A stretch of 64,000 nucleotides of DNA from NCBI RefSeq assembly GCF_014898815.1, contig NW_026515412.1:51288-115287 (forward strand), written 5' to 3'. Source of the stretch: Panonychus citri. Taxonomy: Eukaryota; Arthropoda; Arachnida; Trombidiformes; Tetranychidae. The notes under the pieces are model-generated. The model did not search any database and was not told where the DNA came from. It was given only the letters and a program-made list of their open reading frames with translations. The position numbers and the translations under genes are program-made. Shown piece after piece: positions 42,355 through 53,858 of the stretch (positions are counted from its first letter, which is position 1; every line of letters starts with the position of its first letter).

Positions 42355-43664
42355 CTAGTAAAAGTATATTTCTATCAACTGATCATTGTTTCCAATTATC
42401 CGTTCAATTGTAACGATAACTAGTGCAATTGCATAGCCAAAAATCAGAATCATGAAAGGAGTTTGCAGATAAATGGATGATATTGGAATGAAAACAACTT
42501 TATTTTCGACTTTTCCTTCGGTACAAGCTGTAGAAATATCGGACAAGCCATAACAATTGAGAAAACTTTTGAGAACATATCGATTTGTGATTAGAACACC
42601 TTCATAAGCTGAATAAGTCCGTCTCATTATAATCGCTTGAATTTCTGGCGACGATCTTGTATTCATAAAGTAACCTGTCGAGTCTTTGAACAATGAATTT
42701 TCTGAAATTTCATAAGGTTCAGATTCTTCCTCTTTTCGTGCAGTAAGACAACCGATACTTTTGTACGCAATGAACGCAACTTTCGAGAGGATTGTAGCCT
42801 TTTTATCTTGTCGAGAATACGAATAAATTTCATTGATCGATTTTCCCACCAACGAGTAAGTTATTGATCGAGAGGCAACTTGCCTGGATAAAAGGTCAGT
42901 TCCATCTTTAAGCTTGTGTCGGCAGTTACTATTCTCGTGTATAATTGCTTGATAATCGTGCTTGATTAAATCACTTAGAGTCTCTATTTTAACATAATCC
43001 TGATTAGATACTAGGCCAGTTTTGAGGGAGCTCGATAAAAGTTTTCCGCTGAATATAAGAGGTAAAATCATCAAGATGAGAGGTAATCTATTTAAAATGG
43101 ACCAAACTGTATTGTAATTTTGACCTAACAAGTATCCAAAAAGGTTCCAATAGATGTCGATTATGTCCATTGAAGGTTGTTGATGTTTAATGAGTGAACA
43201 TAAAATAACAGAGAAACCCGGAAGCAGAAATGATAATATTAACCAGAAATATTGATCAAACGAAAGTATGAGACCGGAAAAGGATGAATAGTGTAAACTG
43301 GGTGATAACTTTTTCTTATATGTAAGGTAACATTGACCTTCCCAAAGGGACGTGGTTGTTGTTAAATTGATTCCAATTGATTCAAGTTGAGCATAAGATG
43401 TCGGGCTAACGAAATCAACTAGACCATTTTGTAGGTAACCCAATGTTGTGGTACAAAGTCCGTCGCTTGAACAAGCGGTTGAATTGGCATTTTTATTGAG
43501 ACAAATGTTATATTCACTTTGTTCAATACGTTCATTACGGTTTCCATTGCGAACGGGGCCAAAAAACCGCCAAGAGTATTTGGACTTGTCACATAAAAAC
43601 CCGGAGGATTGTTATGAATTCCAACTCGAATCGTTGTCATTTCCGTGAAAAACAATTTCGACAC
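42355..43664 (-). pseudogene. divergent ionotropic receptor (IR) with a single frameshift
   Basis: Frame one (43,664-43,419) holds the start (RVGIHNNPPGFYVTSPNTLGG). Frame two (in effect from about 43,490, then 43,443-42,355) holds the rest, with SIGINLTT, LTYKKKLSPSLHYSSF, TM1 (FDQYFWLILSFLLPGF), TM3 with the SLKTGLVSN segment, the RRTYSAYEGVLITNR block and TM4 (TPFMILIFGYAIALVIV). The break lies at an A5 run on the coding strand (about 43,487-43,491), where a one-base indel would restore phase. Everything else is intact, so this is a fresh mutation, an allele or an assembly error. Related to the genes at 25.7 and 38.2 kb. Confidence 0.7.
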
Positions 43665-44546
43665 AATCGTGATTTAAACCATGGAAACAATTAAACTTGG
43701 TTTTGTTGGTTGATCGTTTAACCAAATTGATCTGGATTTTTTTTCTTCTTGATCTTATTTCTCCATCTAAATCAATTGTGGGAGTTAAACTGAATTCAAT
43801 TAACCCAAAATATTCAAATGATTTGAATTAACATGAGTAATTTATTCAATAACCATTAGGTAACTTTTTTTTTATCATTTAACTTTCTTGAGAAAAAAAT
43901 TGTTACAATTACTGTTACTATTAATATTGGAAAAATAAATTACAGCTCAACAATTAAACTTTCGAACCCTCGTGTCCAAATGTCCATTCGACCTTCGAAG
44001 GTCATCTAATGCTGATAACCTTCAATATCCATTTATGATAATTTCTTCAGATACATTGATCAATATATTCAATTGATGGATAAAAAAAGAGATAAATTTT
44101 TACAATTAAAATAAAATATTATTTTAATTTGATGATTGTTTTCATCAAAAAAAAAAAACATTGCACAATTAAATTATTAATGAATTTGATTAACAATTGA
44201 TAGGTTTGTTTTTATATTGTTTAGTAGGAACAATTAGCAGAGAAAGATATGAATAGTTTAAGGAATGGATTAATTGTGAAAATAATTTTTCAACCTTAAT
44301 TAATGGCATTTTTGAAGCATGATTGGTAATTGTAGTTGGACTTTGACTGTGTCTTTTGTGGGTTAGTTAATTTAAAATTGATACAATTGATCACAGATCT
44401 TGTTATATTGCGGCTCTTAGAGATATTTAAAACGGTTAATTAAAATTTTAAAATAGTTATTCGCGTGTTGATTTGTTGATAAAGGGATTGTAATGTTTTA
44501 AAAATTAAACATTTTTTCAATCAGCTGATTGGAGACAATTAAACAC
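43665..44546. other. intergenic between the IR cluster and the conserved gene block
   Basis: No frame or clear repeat. It includes short poly-A/T runs only. Confidence 0.6.
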
Positions 44547-47321
44547 TCAAGGTAATTGATATCTTTTGGCCAAAAGTTTTAAAGTCCGATTAGGAATCAA
44601 ACGGTCATCAGTGAAAGGATCATTGGTCATTGGACTTGTATTGTTACCATTTTCCACCCATTCAGTGATCGCGGTTCTTTCATAAGTGTAACCATCTAAA
44701 TCAATAATCAAGAAATATCGTGAGTTAAATTTGATTTGAGTTTTTCATTGAAAATTTACCTGAAGCTACAACAGGATCTTTCATTAGTTCATGAGTTATT
44801 GGACAGAATAATTCATCAGGCATTGATATATCGTCTTCATTTGCAAAGTGTTGCCATAAAGGATTTCGTAAGGCTTGGACTCCTCGCAAGATTTTATTTC
44901 GATGACCCAAAGTTGCTGTAGGGAAAAACAAACCAGAAATAAAATTAATTATTTGATGAACATTAAGTGTCAAATGTGATCGTTTACTCAACTAATTTTC
45001 AACATTGTCAACAGGACATCATGCGAAAGGTGAAGAAGTTCAGTTCCGTCAATTTCGTTAGTCTTAAAAACTTCACTATACTGAGATAGATTGAGCGTTT
45101 CAAGCCACTGGTTGACTTGTTCAACTGACCAACGAGAAACCAGGTTGGCATTGGTACCTAAACTGAAAGAAGCACCTCTTATACGATTGGGATAAGTTGT
45201 TTCAGGAGATTCATCATTATCATCGGTGGATGGAGTATCAAGATAAGCACTCAGATTCCAAATGATTACAGTTTTATCATTTGATCCAGTTGCCAAGAGA
45301 CTATTATTAGCAGAAAAAGCACAACAAGTTACATATCGATTGTGACCTTCAAGACGACGAATTATAGTCCCAGACTCAATAGACCAAATGATTATCGTTT
45401 TGTCTCCAGCACTAGAAAATATTACAATCAAAGAAACAAACAAGAAGAAAAAAATTAATATCTAATCGCTAATCAATATCTAATGGTTTCCAGACATTCA
45501 TCATTAAAATCAAACGAAAAATATTACGATTGATCAAGTAATTGAAATCAATGGGCTATGATTTTGTTTTGATTGTAACGATTTTAACTGCTAATTTATA
45601 TATATATTTAAAGCACATACGCTGATGCAAGAAGTGTACCATCGTTTGAAAAACGACAACAATAAACGTTACCACTGTGACCTGAAAGACTGTGGTAAAG
45701 GACAATTGAACATTTTGATCCACCCTTAACACGCCACAATTTAACTAAATCGTCGTTACCACAAGAAGCGAGCAGATAGTAGCTTTGTAATGGACCATTC
45801 GTGGCTGGAAAATTAGATTAAGAGCAGAAAGAGAAACAATTAAGAGATTTTCAATGGACCAATATAGCAAAATAATGAATAGAAAGATATTATTATTTAT
45901 TAATATGCAATAAAGATATTTATTAATATTAATAATTAGATTTATGGAATATCAAAGTCATGCAACGTAACAATTGTATCCAAGTGTAAAAGTAACAGGG
46001 AGAAAAGGAGACGCCTGATTAGTAGCAATTAAAATTTCGCCTATTTAATAGAAATCGATCAATAATCAATTAGATTTCCTATCTTTCTATTTGAATTGTT
46101 TAGAAAATAATTGAGAAAATTCTGTGAAAATAAAATATTGATTTCTTTTTTTTCACTAGTCAATTGATAGTTTTGTTGTGTTAATGATTGAAGAGAAATT
46201 TTTGATTGATTGATTAATTGATTTCTTTTCAGTTTTTGATATTGATTAAAGGGGAAAAGGAGGTGAGAAGGGGAGAAAATTGTAATTTAAATGTTATAAT
46301 GATGATAACATTCAACATTAGTGACAATTAATGGGTAAGATGAGAAATCGATTGATAAAAATTACATATTTCCTAAAGTTCCAAGGACTATTTTGTTTGT
46401 ACGTGTTTTGAGTTTTATATTAGTTATTGTACTTTGAATTAGTTATTTTGGATCAATTTGCATTATGAGAATAAGATTAAAGTTTAAAAAACTAATGGTT
46501 AATGGCATTAATTGGATAGGGAGAGAGAGAGAGAGAGAGAGAGAGTGAAGTATCTACAAAGGTAAATGTGCAAATAAAATCAATACCTTCCACGGACTCA
46601 CCGTTAACCTCGTACTGAGGATTGAAATCAGATGAGACTACACCCAAATCATGAGCTTCCGAAATAGTTAATAAACATTTACCATGACCATGACGTGCAT
46701 CCCACATTTTTAATTCACCTGAGGTTGCACCAGAAATCAGGTAAGCTGAATCGGGTGAAAAGGCACAAGTAGTGACCATTGCTTCATGTCCGGTTAATGA
46801 TCTTACCAAAGATCGAGTACTAATATCCCAAAGGCAGATCTTTTCATCATCACCAGCGGTCACCAAGATAGCTGAAGAAGGTGAGAAACAGCAAACTCTT
46901 ATTGCACAATTGGTTGGATTAAGAAGCCGAACAACTTGATCACCAGTCTATGAGGATTAAAAAAGATTAAGCGATAATTTTTACATCTAAATAATATGAA
47001 TTACATGTAGTATTAAATGATCAATGATTCTATTGTTACCTGTGAATTCCATAGGATGAGATAACCATCCGTTGAAACTGAGGCCAAAATTGTACCGAAA
47101 GGTGAAAATCGTACACAATTTACTCCATAATTGTGACCATTTAAAGGTGATTTTAATGGGGATTCTGTACACTCTTCGAAATATCCATCATCTTTACATT
47201 TCCAGAATCTAATGGATTTGTCATTAGATGATGAGACGACAATTTTATTCCCATTAAAGTCAACCCATGTAACATCCGATGTGTGACCTTCCAAGGTTTG
47301 AAATCTGTCAATCGAAGCCAT
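44547..47321 (-). CDS. WDSUB1: WD40-SAM-U-box protein (WDSUB1-like), six exons
   Basis: Coding exons on the minus strand: 47,321-47,040, 46,947-46,587, 45,804-45,621, 45,411-44,993, 44,915-44,760 and 44,695-44,547. The phases join throughout to give 516 residues. The donor of exon 4 is the weaker GTTGAG. At least seven WD repeats are visible (DKSIRFWKC, GYLILWNS, EKICLWDIS, GELKMWDAR, DLVKLWRV, DKTIIIWSI, DKTVIIWNL). They are followed by a SAM domain (SRWSVEQVNQWLETLNLSQY) and a C-terminal U-box (DELFCPITHELMKDPVVAS, DGYTYERTAITEWVENG). The U-box is a RING-like E2-binding fold, so the protein is probably a ubiquitin ligase, with the beta-propeller and SAM domain recruiting partners. Human WDSUB1 has the same order and is about 476 residues. 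The start is the first ATG and gives the expected first repeat. Confidence 0.9.
46519..46546. repeat. (GA)n microsatellite in intron 2
   Basis: Fourteen GA units inside the WDSUB1-like gene. Confidence 0.9.
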
Positions 47322-48307
47322 ATCTCAATCTCGATATGGTGTAGATTAATTAACAATCTATCCAATCAATTATTGACAGTAAATGTGAATCTGTAAACAA
47401 CAGGAAACAAAAAAAAACAAAAGGTAAATAAAAAAATAAATCAACAAGATGATAATTAGAGAAGAAAAAATCATATTTTTTATATCCCATAATTTACCAA
47501 GTAAACATGATAGAGAAACAAAAATCAACTTACCCCGAATCAAATCACTTATTATGATCAAGATTACCTTTGATAATTGAAACAGAGCCGGACAAGGTAA
47601 CAATCAAGCTGAATTAAATCAACAATAACATCAATTAAAACCATCTGATCAAAAATCAGAAAAATCATACAAATTGTTGATTCTCTGGACCAACAAATGA
47701 ACGAAACATAAAATCACAATCGATTCAATTCAACCCCAACAAGTGAAAATTAAATTGCTAATAAAATATAATCGAAAGGTAAAGAGACGAAAACCAAACA
47801 ATCAAAGTTCCAAAATAATAATAATATTAACCATAAAAAAAGAAGATTGAAATCATCAGATTTGTTTACATTCACAGAGAATAAAAAAATTGACTAACAT
47901 GCGTCATGCAAGAATTAACAGATTATCATCCAAAACGAAAATCAAACCAACAGATAACCAGGAACAAAATTAAGACGAAGAATAAAAATAAAATCAATTG
48001 GTTTCTCTCAAAGTAATTGAGATTAAATTGTCAACAATTAGAAAGCAAAATTATGGAACAACAAAAAAACGAAAACAATTTTGATTCTCAAAAACGAAAA
48101 TTGTTCCCAAAGAGTTGGTACAGTTTTCGACTCGGAGATGGAGCCACTGGCGGCGAAAATTCGGTTCTCCTCAAGGCTGAAAGGCTCCAATTTCTGTTTC
48201 CAAGCTGAAGAGAAAAGTGAATTTTAGTTGGTTAGCAACAAGAAAACAACCCTGAGTTTGGTAACCAAAACGTTGTCTTGGTTGTCTTCGGTAATCAGGC
48301 AACAAGG
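47322..48307. promoter_or_regulatory. divergent upstream region of the WDSUB1-like and RFX genes
   Basis: The two genes are head to head, so their promoters and 5' UTRs share this 986-bp stretch. It is A-rich with no recognised boxes. A short unrelated frame (48,053-48,208) may be 5' UTR or an untranslated first exon of RFX. Confidence 0.5.
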
Positions 48308-50753
48308 ATGATCGACCCCCAAGACACATTCAAAAAAAATCCGGACGAAGAGGATAACAATTTAACTACAATCTATTATACTACTGATCCATATACTTCG
48401 ATTACCTGTTTTGATAATAATTCAACGGTCATCTATTCACAAGTTACTGGTGCCAATACTGGAGGTGATACCGAGACAAATTCTGGTGGAATTGCTGTTG
48501 TTTCATCAGCTCCTATTGGTACAGTTACTGCTCCATCCAATTTTCAAATTCAAAATGTTCGTGATACGGATATTGTTCATGTAAGTTTCCAATTTAATTC
48601 CTATTCTCTTTTCGCAGATTTAGGATTTCAAATTTTCATTCTCTTCAAATTCTGGTTTCTTCTTGTTCTCTTTTTTTCCCTTTCAAATTTCACTTTTGTC
48701 CCATTTTTCTTCTCCTTCTTATGTTCTGCCATCTTCTTATATTCTCTTGTTTATCATTTTCTGTGTGTCCCGTTCTCACAGTTCTCCCATTGGTTTGTTC
48801 ATTTCTTTGCCTCAACTTTTCTCCATATCTATTATAATAGTTCTCTTCTTTCATCTATTATTACCTATGACCGACCTACCCTGTTTATTTATTTTCTTAT
48901 CTCTTTTAATCAATGTTAGTGATTGTGACTGTTTATATGCTACATTATATATTTGACTGTGTGTCCCTTTTTTTCATTATCTTTTTTCTCTATCTTCTTC
49001 CCTTGTCTTGCTCTCTAATCTGAGACTCCCTCCTCTCTGTCTCTGTTTAATTAGTTTTAATGTCTTTTTCTATTAATTACTATTTTTTCTCTGTAAAATA
49101 CAGGTTAGATGGCTTATAGAAAACTATGAAACTGCTGAGGGTATTTCACTACCTCGATCTACACTTTACTCTCATTATCAAACCCATTGTTCACAACAAG
49201 GAATTGAGCCTGTAAATGCAGCTTCATTTGGTAAACTTATTCGATCGGTTTTTGTTGGTTTAAGGACTAGACGTTTAGGTACAAGAGGAAACTCAAAGTA
49301 TCATTATTATGGTATCAGAGTTAAACCAGGATCTCCATTGGCGCGTATCACCGATAGTAGTTCAGTGAGCAGTCCAGATTCTGGTCAACCATCTGCTAAA
49401 CGTCATAAAACAGTTCATTCTGATGGAGGTAACAGTAGTAGCGGGGGTGGTGGTGGAGGTAATGGTAATGGTGGTAGTGGTGGTGGAACAGAGTCAATCA
49501 AGGATAACAATGTTGTGACAACAAATGAAAATCACCAGGCAACCTTAACAGCAACATCCCCAGAATTGTTACAAAGTTACCTAGGAGATCCTAAGTCAAT
49601 CTTAGCCAATGTTTGGCCGGAAGAGCCTGTTCCTTGTAATGATGCAGAAACACCAAGTGCTCTAGCAACCCGATTTGCTGCTGCTTATAGGAAACACTAT
49701 GAACAAGTGATCAATGCGATTGGAAATTTAAACTTCACTCTTATCGAGGGATTATGGAAATCATTCTGGCAGGCTGATGGATCATCATCAAAGGGAGCAG
49801 GTAGTAACAGTGAAAATGAGAGCAACAATAGTACCACAATCAACACCAACAACAAGAACAATAAGACGCCTGGATTAACATTGGAACAATTACATCAGCT
49901 TACATCTAGTCCCGGTATCGAAGCTGAAAATGACCAAGAACCTCTTGCCTCTCTCAGCGAATGGATATTGCAAACAGACTATACACTGTACAATTCACTT
50001 ATTTCAGCATTATTACTTCCCAATCTATTGAAACCTATTCCTCAACAATTGACCCAACAGATTCGCAACTTTGCCAAAAATATACACAATTGGATGGGCA
50101 CAGCGCTTGTCGGTTATGATGGTTCATTTGTCACCTCGAAATTAGCCGCTGTCGGAGCTTTCAGCCATACTTTACGTCGATATACCTCATTGAATCATCT
50201 CTCCTCTGCAGCCCAAGCAGTTTTACAAAACCAACAACAAATACAACAAATGATCAGTGACCTGAACCGTGTTGACTTTAAAAATGTCCAAGAACAGGCA
50301 TCGTGGGTCTGTCAATGTGATGATTCAATTGTTGACCAGATAGAACAAAGTTTTAAAATTCTTTTACAAGAACCAAACCCATTTGACCGATGGGGATTAT
50401 GGTGCGAACAAGTTTTAGATACATGCCTTCGAGATAATGATGTTCGTTCTGCGACTCAATTCTTTTTTAAATGGGGATTTTACAGCTCCCTGGTTATGAG
50501 AGATCTTACTCTTCGTTCTGCCTCCTCATTTGGATCATTCCATTTGATTCGATTGCTTTTTGACGAATATATATTTTATTTGATCGAACACAGAGTTGCT
50601 CAAGCTACAGGTAAAACACCACTTCAAGTGTTGGGTGAAGTTCGGATGACAATGGTTAAATCAAAGGACAACAATACCACCAACACAACAACTTCAACCA
50701 ACACTAATACTAATAATAGTAACAGTACCAACACAAATCAACACTCGAGTTGA
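48308..50753 (+). CDS. RFX-family transcription factor, two exons
   Basis: Exons 48,308-48,580 and 49,104-50,753 join in phase 0 (donor GTAAGT, acceptor TACAG), giving 640 residues. The intron falls inside the winged-helix DNA-binding domain. Residues about 88-168 read VRWLIENYETAEGISLPRST through NAASFGKLIRSVF, GLRTRRLGTRGNSKYHYYG and IRVKPGSPL, very close to RFX1/2/3. A Ser/Gly/Asn-rich linker follows, then the RFX B, C and dimerisation regions (RFAAAYRKHYEQVINAIGNL; LRDNDVRSATQFFFKWGFY; SFHLIRLLFDEYIFYLIEHR). The C-terminus is Asn/Thr-rich. RFX1-3 type proteins bind X-box sites as dimers and control cilia genes. The first in-frame ATG is 48,308. The N-terminus is short (87 residues) compared with the long glutamine-rich activation region of larger relatives, so an upstream exon may exist. 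Confidence 0.9.
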
Positions 50754-51400
50754 TTGATAAGCTGACACACTTTCCTCGTAAATTAAACACCGACAACAAC
50801 AAAAAAACGATTTTTAGACCTTTTGTTTCCAAAGAGCACCAAAAATATATATTCAAAAAAAACTCTAAGCTAATAATCACAAAGCGAAAACACCAACACT
50901 TAAAATTTAAAATCCACTAAAATGTTGCATCATAAAGGAAAAATCATTTTATTTCGATGTAAATCGAGAACCAATTGTCTGTAAACCTTTAATATGTTAA
51001 CTAAACAATTAATAAATTCATCTATTTCTTGCTTGTGCTATAATTTAAATGTTCTTATTGATTGGTTACCATTTTAATTGCGAACATGAGCAAAATGGAA
51101 GAATTTGTTTTCTCAATTAAAACCGTTTACTAGAATATGATATGAATCCGATGGAGAACAATTTTTAAAAAGAAAATTCAATAATCATTGGTTTTAATGT
51201 TTAATAACTGATGAGGTCTTAAGTGTTGAATGTGTGTGTTTGTGAGTTGATGAAAAGAAAAATATAAACTGGGATGAGGATGAGAAAAGGTTGAGAAGAG
51301 AAAAGGAGGGAAAATTGGGGGAAAAACAATTGAAAATTTAGAGAGAATGATAAATGGAAATGAATTTGTTTTCTCTTGAATCCATTTTTTTATTTGTCCT
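50754..51400. other. convergent 3' regions of the RFX and HP1 genes
   Basis: AT-rich 3' UTR sequence. An AATAAA lies at about 51,010. No gene. Confidence 0.6.
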
Positions 51401-52285
51401 TTAATCTTTTTCGGCCTTTTCATCGTTATTAGCTGTGTGCCATGTTAAACGCTCTTCATAAAATTTGATCACAACTTGTGGACATCTAACGTTCGCTGTC
51501 GCTGCAGTGACGAGATCGGCATCTTCAGAATCCTTCCTGTTAAGGGTGAAAATAGAATAGAAAAGAGAAGAGAAGGAGAAGGAGAGAGAGAGAGAAAAAA
51601 GCGAAATTAGGCTTAATTAGATTGCAAGGATTAATGCTGAGGGTGACTCATAAGTCAACAATTTATTTAGCATGAGTAATTACTGGGATAAGTAGAGGAA
51701 CAAAAAAAAGAAAGATATAATATAATATTTTTCTTTTTCGCAAACAAGAATGTGTGACATTAGTGCTCTATAAAAGGCAAGAATGATGGACAGAAACAGG
51801 TAAAGGGCCTAAGCCCACAGTAATTTGCCTAAGTAATATGCAAGGCATGAGACAACTAACCATTTAATTAAGAACATGAGCTCTCCTGAAGCATCAGTTG
51901 CACCAATGATCTTTTGAGGTTCAAGACCACGATCCCATCCTCGAGGTTTATCTTCATCAGCTTTTTTCTTTTTCTTATCACCATCAACTGAAGCTGATTT
52001 TCTTTTCTTATCATCCCCAGCAACAGATCCACCGGTTCCTCCTGAGCCTCCTTTTTTCTCATTCTTTTTTCTTTTCCTGTCTTCTTCAAATTCACTGATC
52101 AAATCAGGACAGTCAAGATTTTCCACCGGTTCCCACGTGTTATCACTTTCCGAGTAACCTTTCCATTTTAAGAAATATTCAACTCTTCCACCGCGCGTCC
52201 TTTTGTCCAATATTTTCTCCACAATATACTCCTCCTCTTCTTCTTCAGGAGCCGCGGTTTTTTTAGTTTCCTCTGTGTCACTCAT
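51401..52285 (-). CDS. heterochromatin protein 1 (chromobox), two exons
   Basis: Exons 52,285-51,861 and 51,536-51,401 give 186 residues. The intron splits a Trp codon (TG|G) in the chromoshadow domain. The N-terminus is acidic (EEEEEEY). The chromodomain covers about residues 19-68, with the methyl-lysine cage visible as Tyr20, Trp41 and Tyr44 (VEYFLKWKGYSESDNTWEP). The hinge of about 45 residues is Lys-rich with a Gly stretch and would bind nucleic acid. The chromoshadow domain is about 112-172 (RGLEPQKIIGATDASGELMF, then RCPQVVIKFYEERLTWH). HP1 reads H3K9 methylation and dimerises through the shadow domain to build heterochromatin. The length and both domains match HP1a/CBX proteins. Which paralogue it is cannot be told from the sequence alone. 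Confidence 0.93.
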
Positions 52286-53858
52286 ATTGCTAGAAGATGT
52301 TACTGTTTTGATAGTAATGGTGATGGAATAATAATTAAAAAAAATTAAGACAAAAAGAAAAGGTAAGGAAAGGAAAGAGAGAGAGAGAAAGAGAGGGAGT
52401 GTGAAAGAGAGTCAAGAAACAAAAGAAGGTTGAGAAACTAACAAAATGGTCACAAGATAGAAAGTGAAATGATTGAGAGAGAGACAGATTATCAATTCAA
52501 CGGTAAATTGGGATGTTAATCAAAAAGAGAGACACAAAATGGAGACAATTAAACAAATATCAATAGAATTACAATTAAGATTAATTCAACAAGCCAACAA
52601 CCAGAATTTAAAATAAGAGACTCAATTAGAAAATATCTGATCTCAAGATATTCGAAACTAACGCCATCTCTTGTTGGAGAATGGAAACTTTCCTCGTTCT
52701 TTATGTAAACAAAGCGCCAATTTTATTCCCTTAATTGTTCCCACTAATCAGTGATAATCTGTTGCCAATTAAATGGCTGTTGATTGGAAAATCCATTGTT
52801 TTCGGTTAACTTTAACCATTACCCAAGTTTAAGGTGAATTTTGATGATGATCATTAAGACAACTGACTCGTTGAAATAACAACAGTTCATAATTAATCAT
52901 TTTGATTTAGCTGATCAGTTTTTTTTTTCTGATAAAAGTTAATCAATTTTATTATTTGTTTTTTAGTTTATTTGGACAATTTAAAGTAGTGTAGTAAATT
53001 GTTTGTAGTAAGTTTGTTTTTTATTTCCACTTTAACTCTGATCGCTTTTCCTCAAGTCCATTAATCTTTTTTAATCTCATAGAGATAATTTTTTTTATTT
53101 ACTCCAGTTTAGTTTTCATTTATTTTTCGTTTCTTGTTTCACTAATTATTTTTGTACAAATAAAAGCTCACAAGAAGATTAGATATTTTTTTCAATTATC
53201 TTCTCGAGAAAAACAAATTCCCGGTTTTTTTTTCAATCTCTCTTAAAGTTTCCCGGTTCAGAATTTAGATTCTCAATGATAAGAGAAAACATCGAGCGCC
53301 ATCTGTTTACGAAAATCAAAACGAACCTTCAGTTTGTCTCTTTGTTTCATTTCGCGCTCTTTTTATTTCCGCTCAATGGAAATGACATTTTTTGGGTTCT
53401 AATTTTCATCGAATTTATTTTGAACAATCGATGACAATCCAATGCTTCCAACTGAATTTGAGTATTCGAAAATTAATAAACCTTCAACTTGGAGAGAGAA
53501 ATGAAAAGAAAACTCAGTCGCAACAAGTTTCTCGAAACTGGAAGACAAAAAGATCGATATGTCGTCATCGACAATTCGGTGACGACATCTATGGGTTTTC
53601 TCATCTATTTTTTTAGGATCAAATTCGAAGATAAAAGAACTTGCACATTCGAACATTAGAACTTTTTCTTTTGTTTATTTTCATTCTTCTGGTTTGCTTC
53701 ATTTTCTCGTCTTTTTATCGATTGATCGGTTTTTTTTTGTTTTGATGAAACTTTTTGTTAGAAAAAAGTTTATGTGTATCAAATATTCGTCTCGGAAATG
53801 ATTAACCATTTAAACGATTTGGATCATTTTAATTGTATAATTATGTTGGTCTAGATTA
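52286..53858. promoter_or_regulatory. HP1 upstream region and 3' flank of the peroxidase gene
   Basis: A GA-rich stretch lies at 52,370-52,400, just upstream of the HP1 start. Frames at 53,392-53,656 overlap on both strands without domain features and are not supported as genes. Confidence 0.5.

Noticed and set aside
47370..47603. 77-codon hydrophobic frame upstream of the WDSUB1-like gene
   Set aside because: It has poly-Phe/Ile from a poly-T stretch, no domain, and lies in a shared promoter region.
48278..48919. Long open frame through the RFX intron
   Set aside because: It starts at TTG, and after 48,580 the sequence is pyrimidine-rich intron with GTAAGT; the RFX domain continues only in the exon at 49,104.
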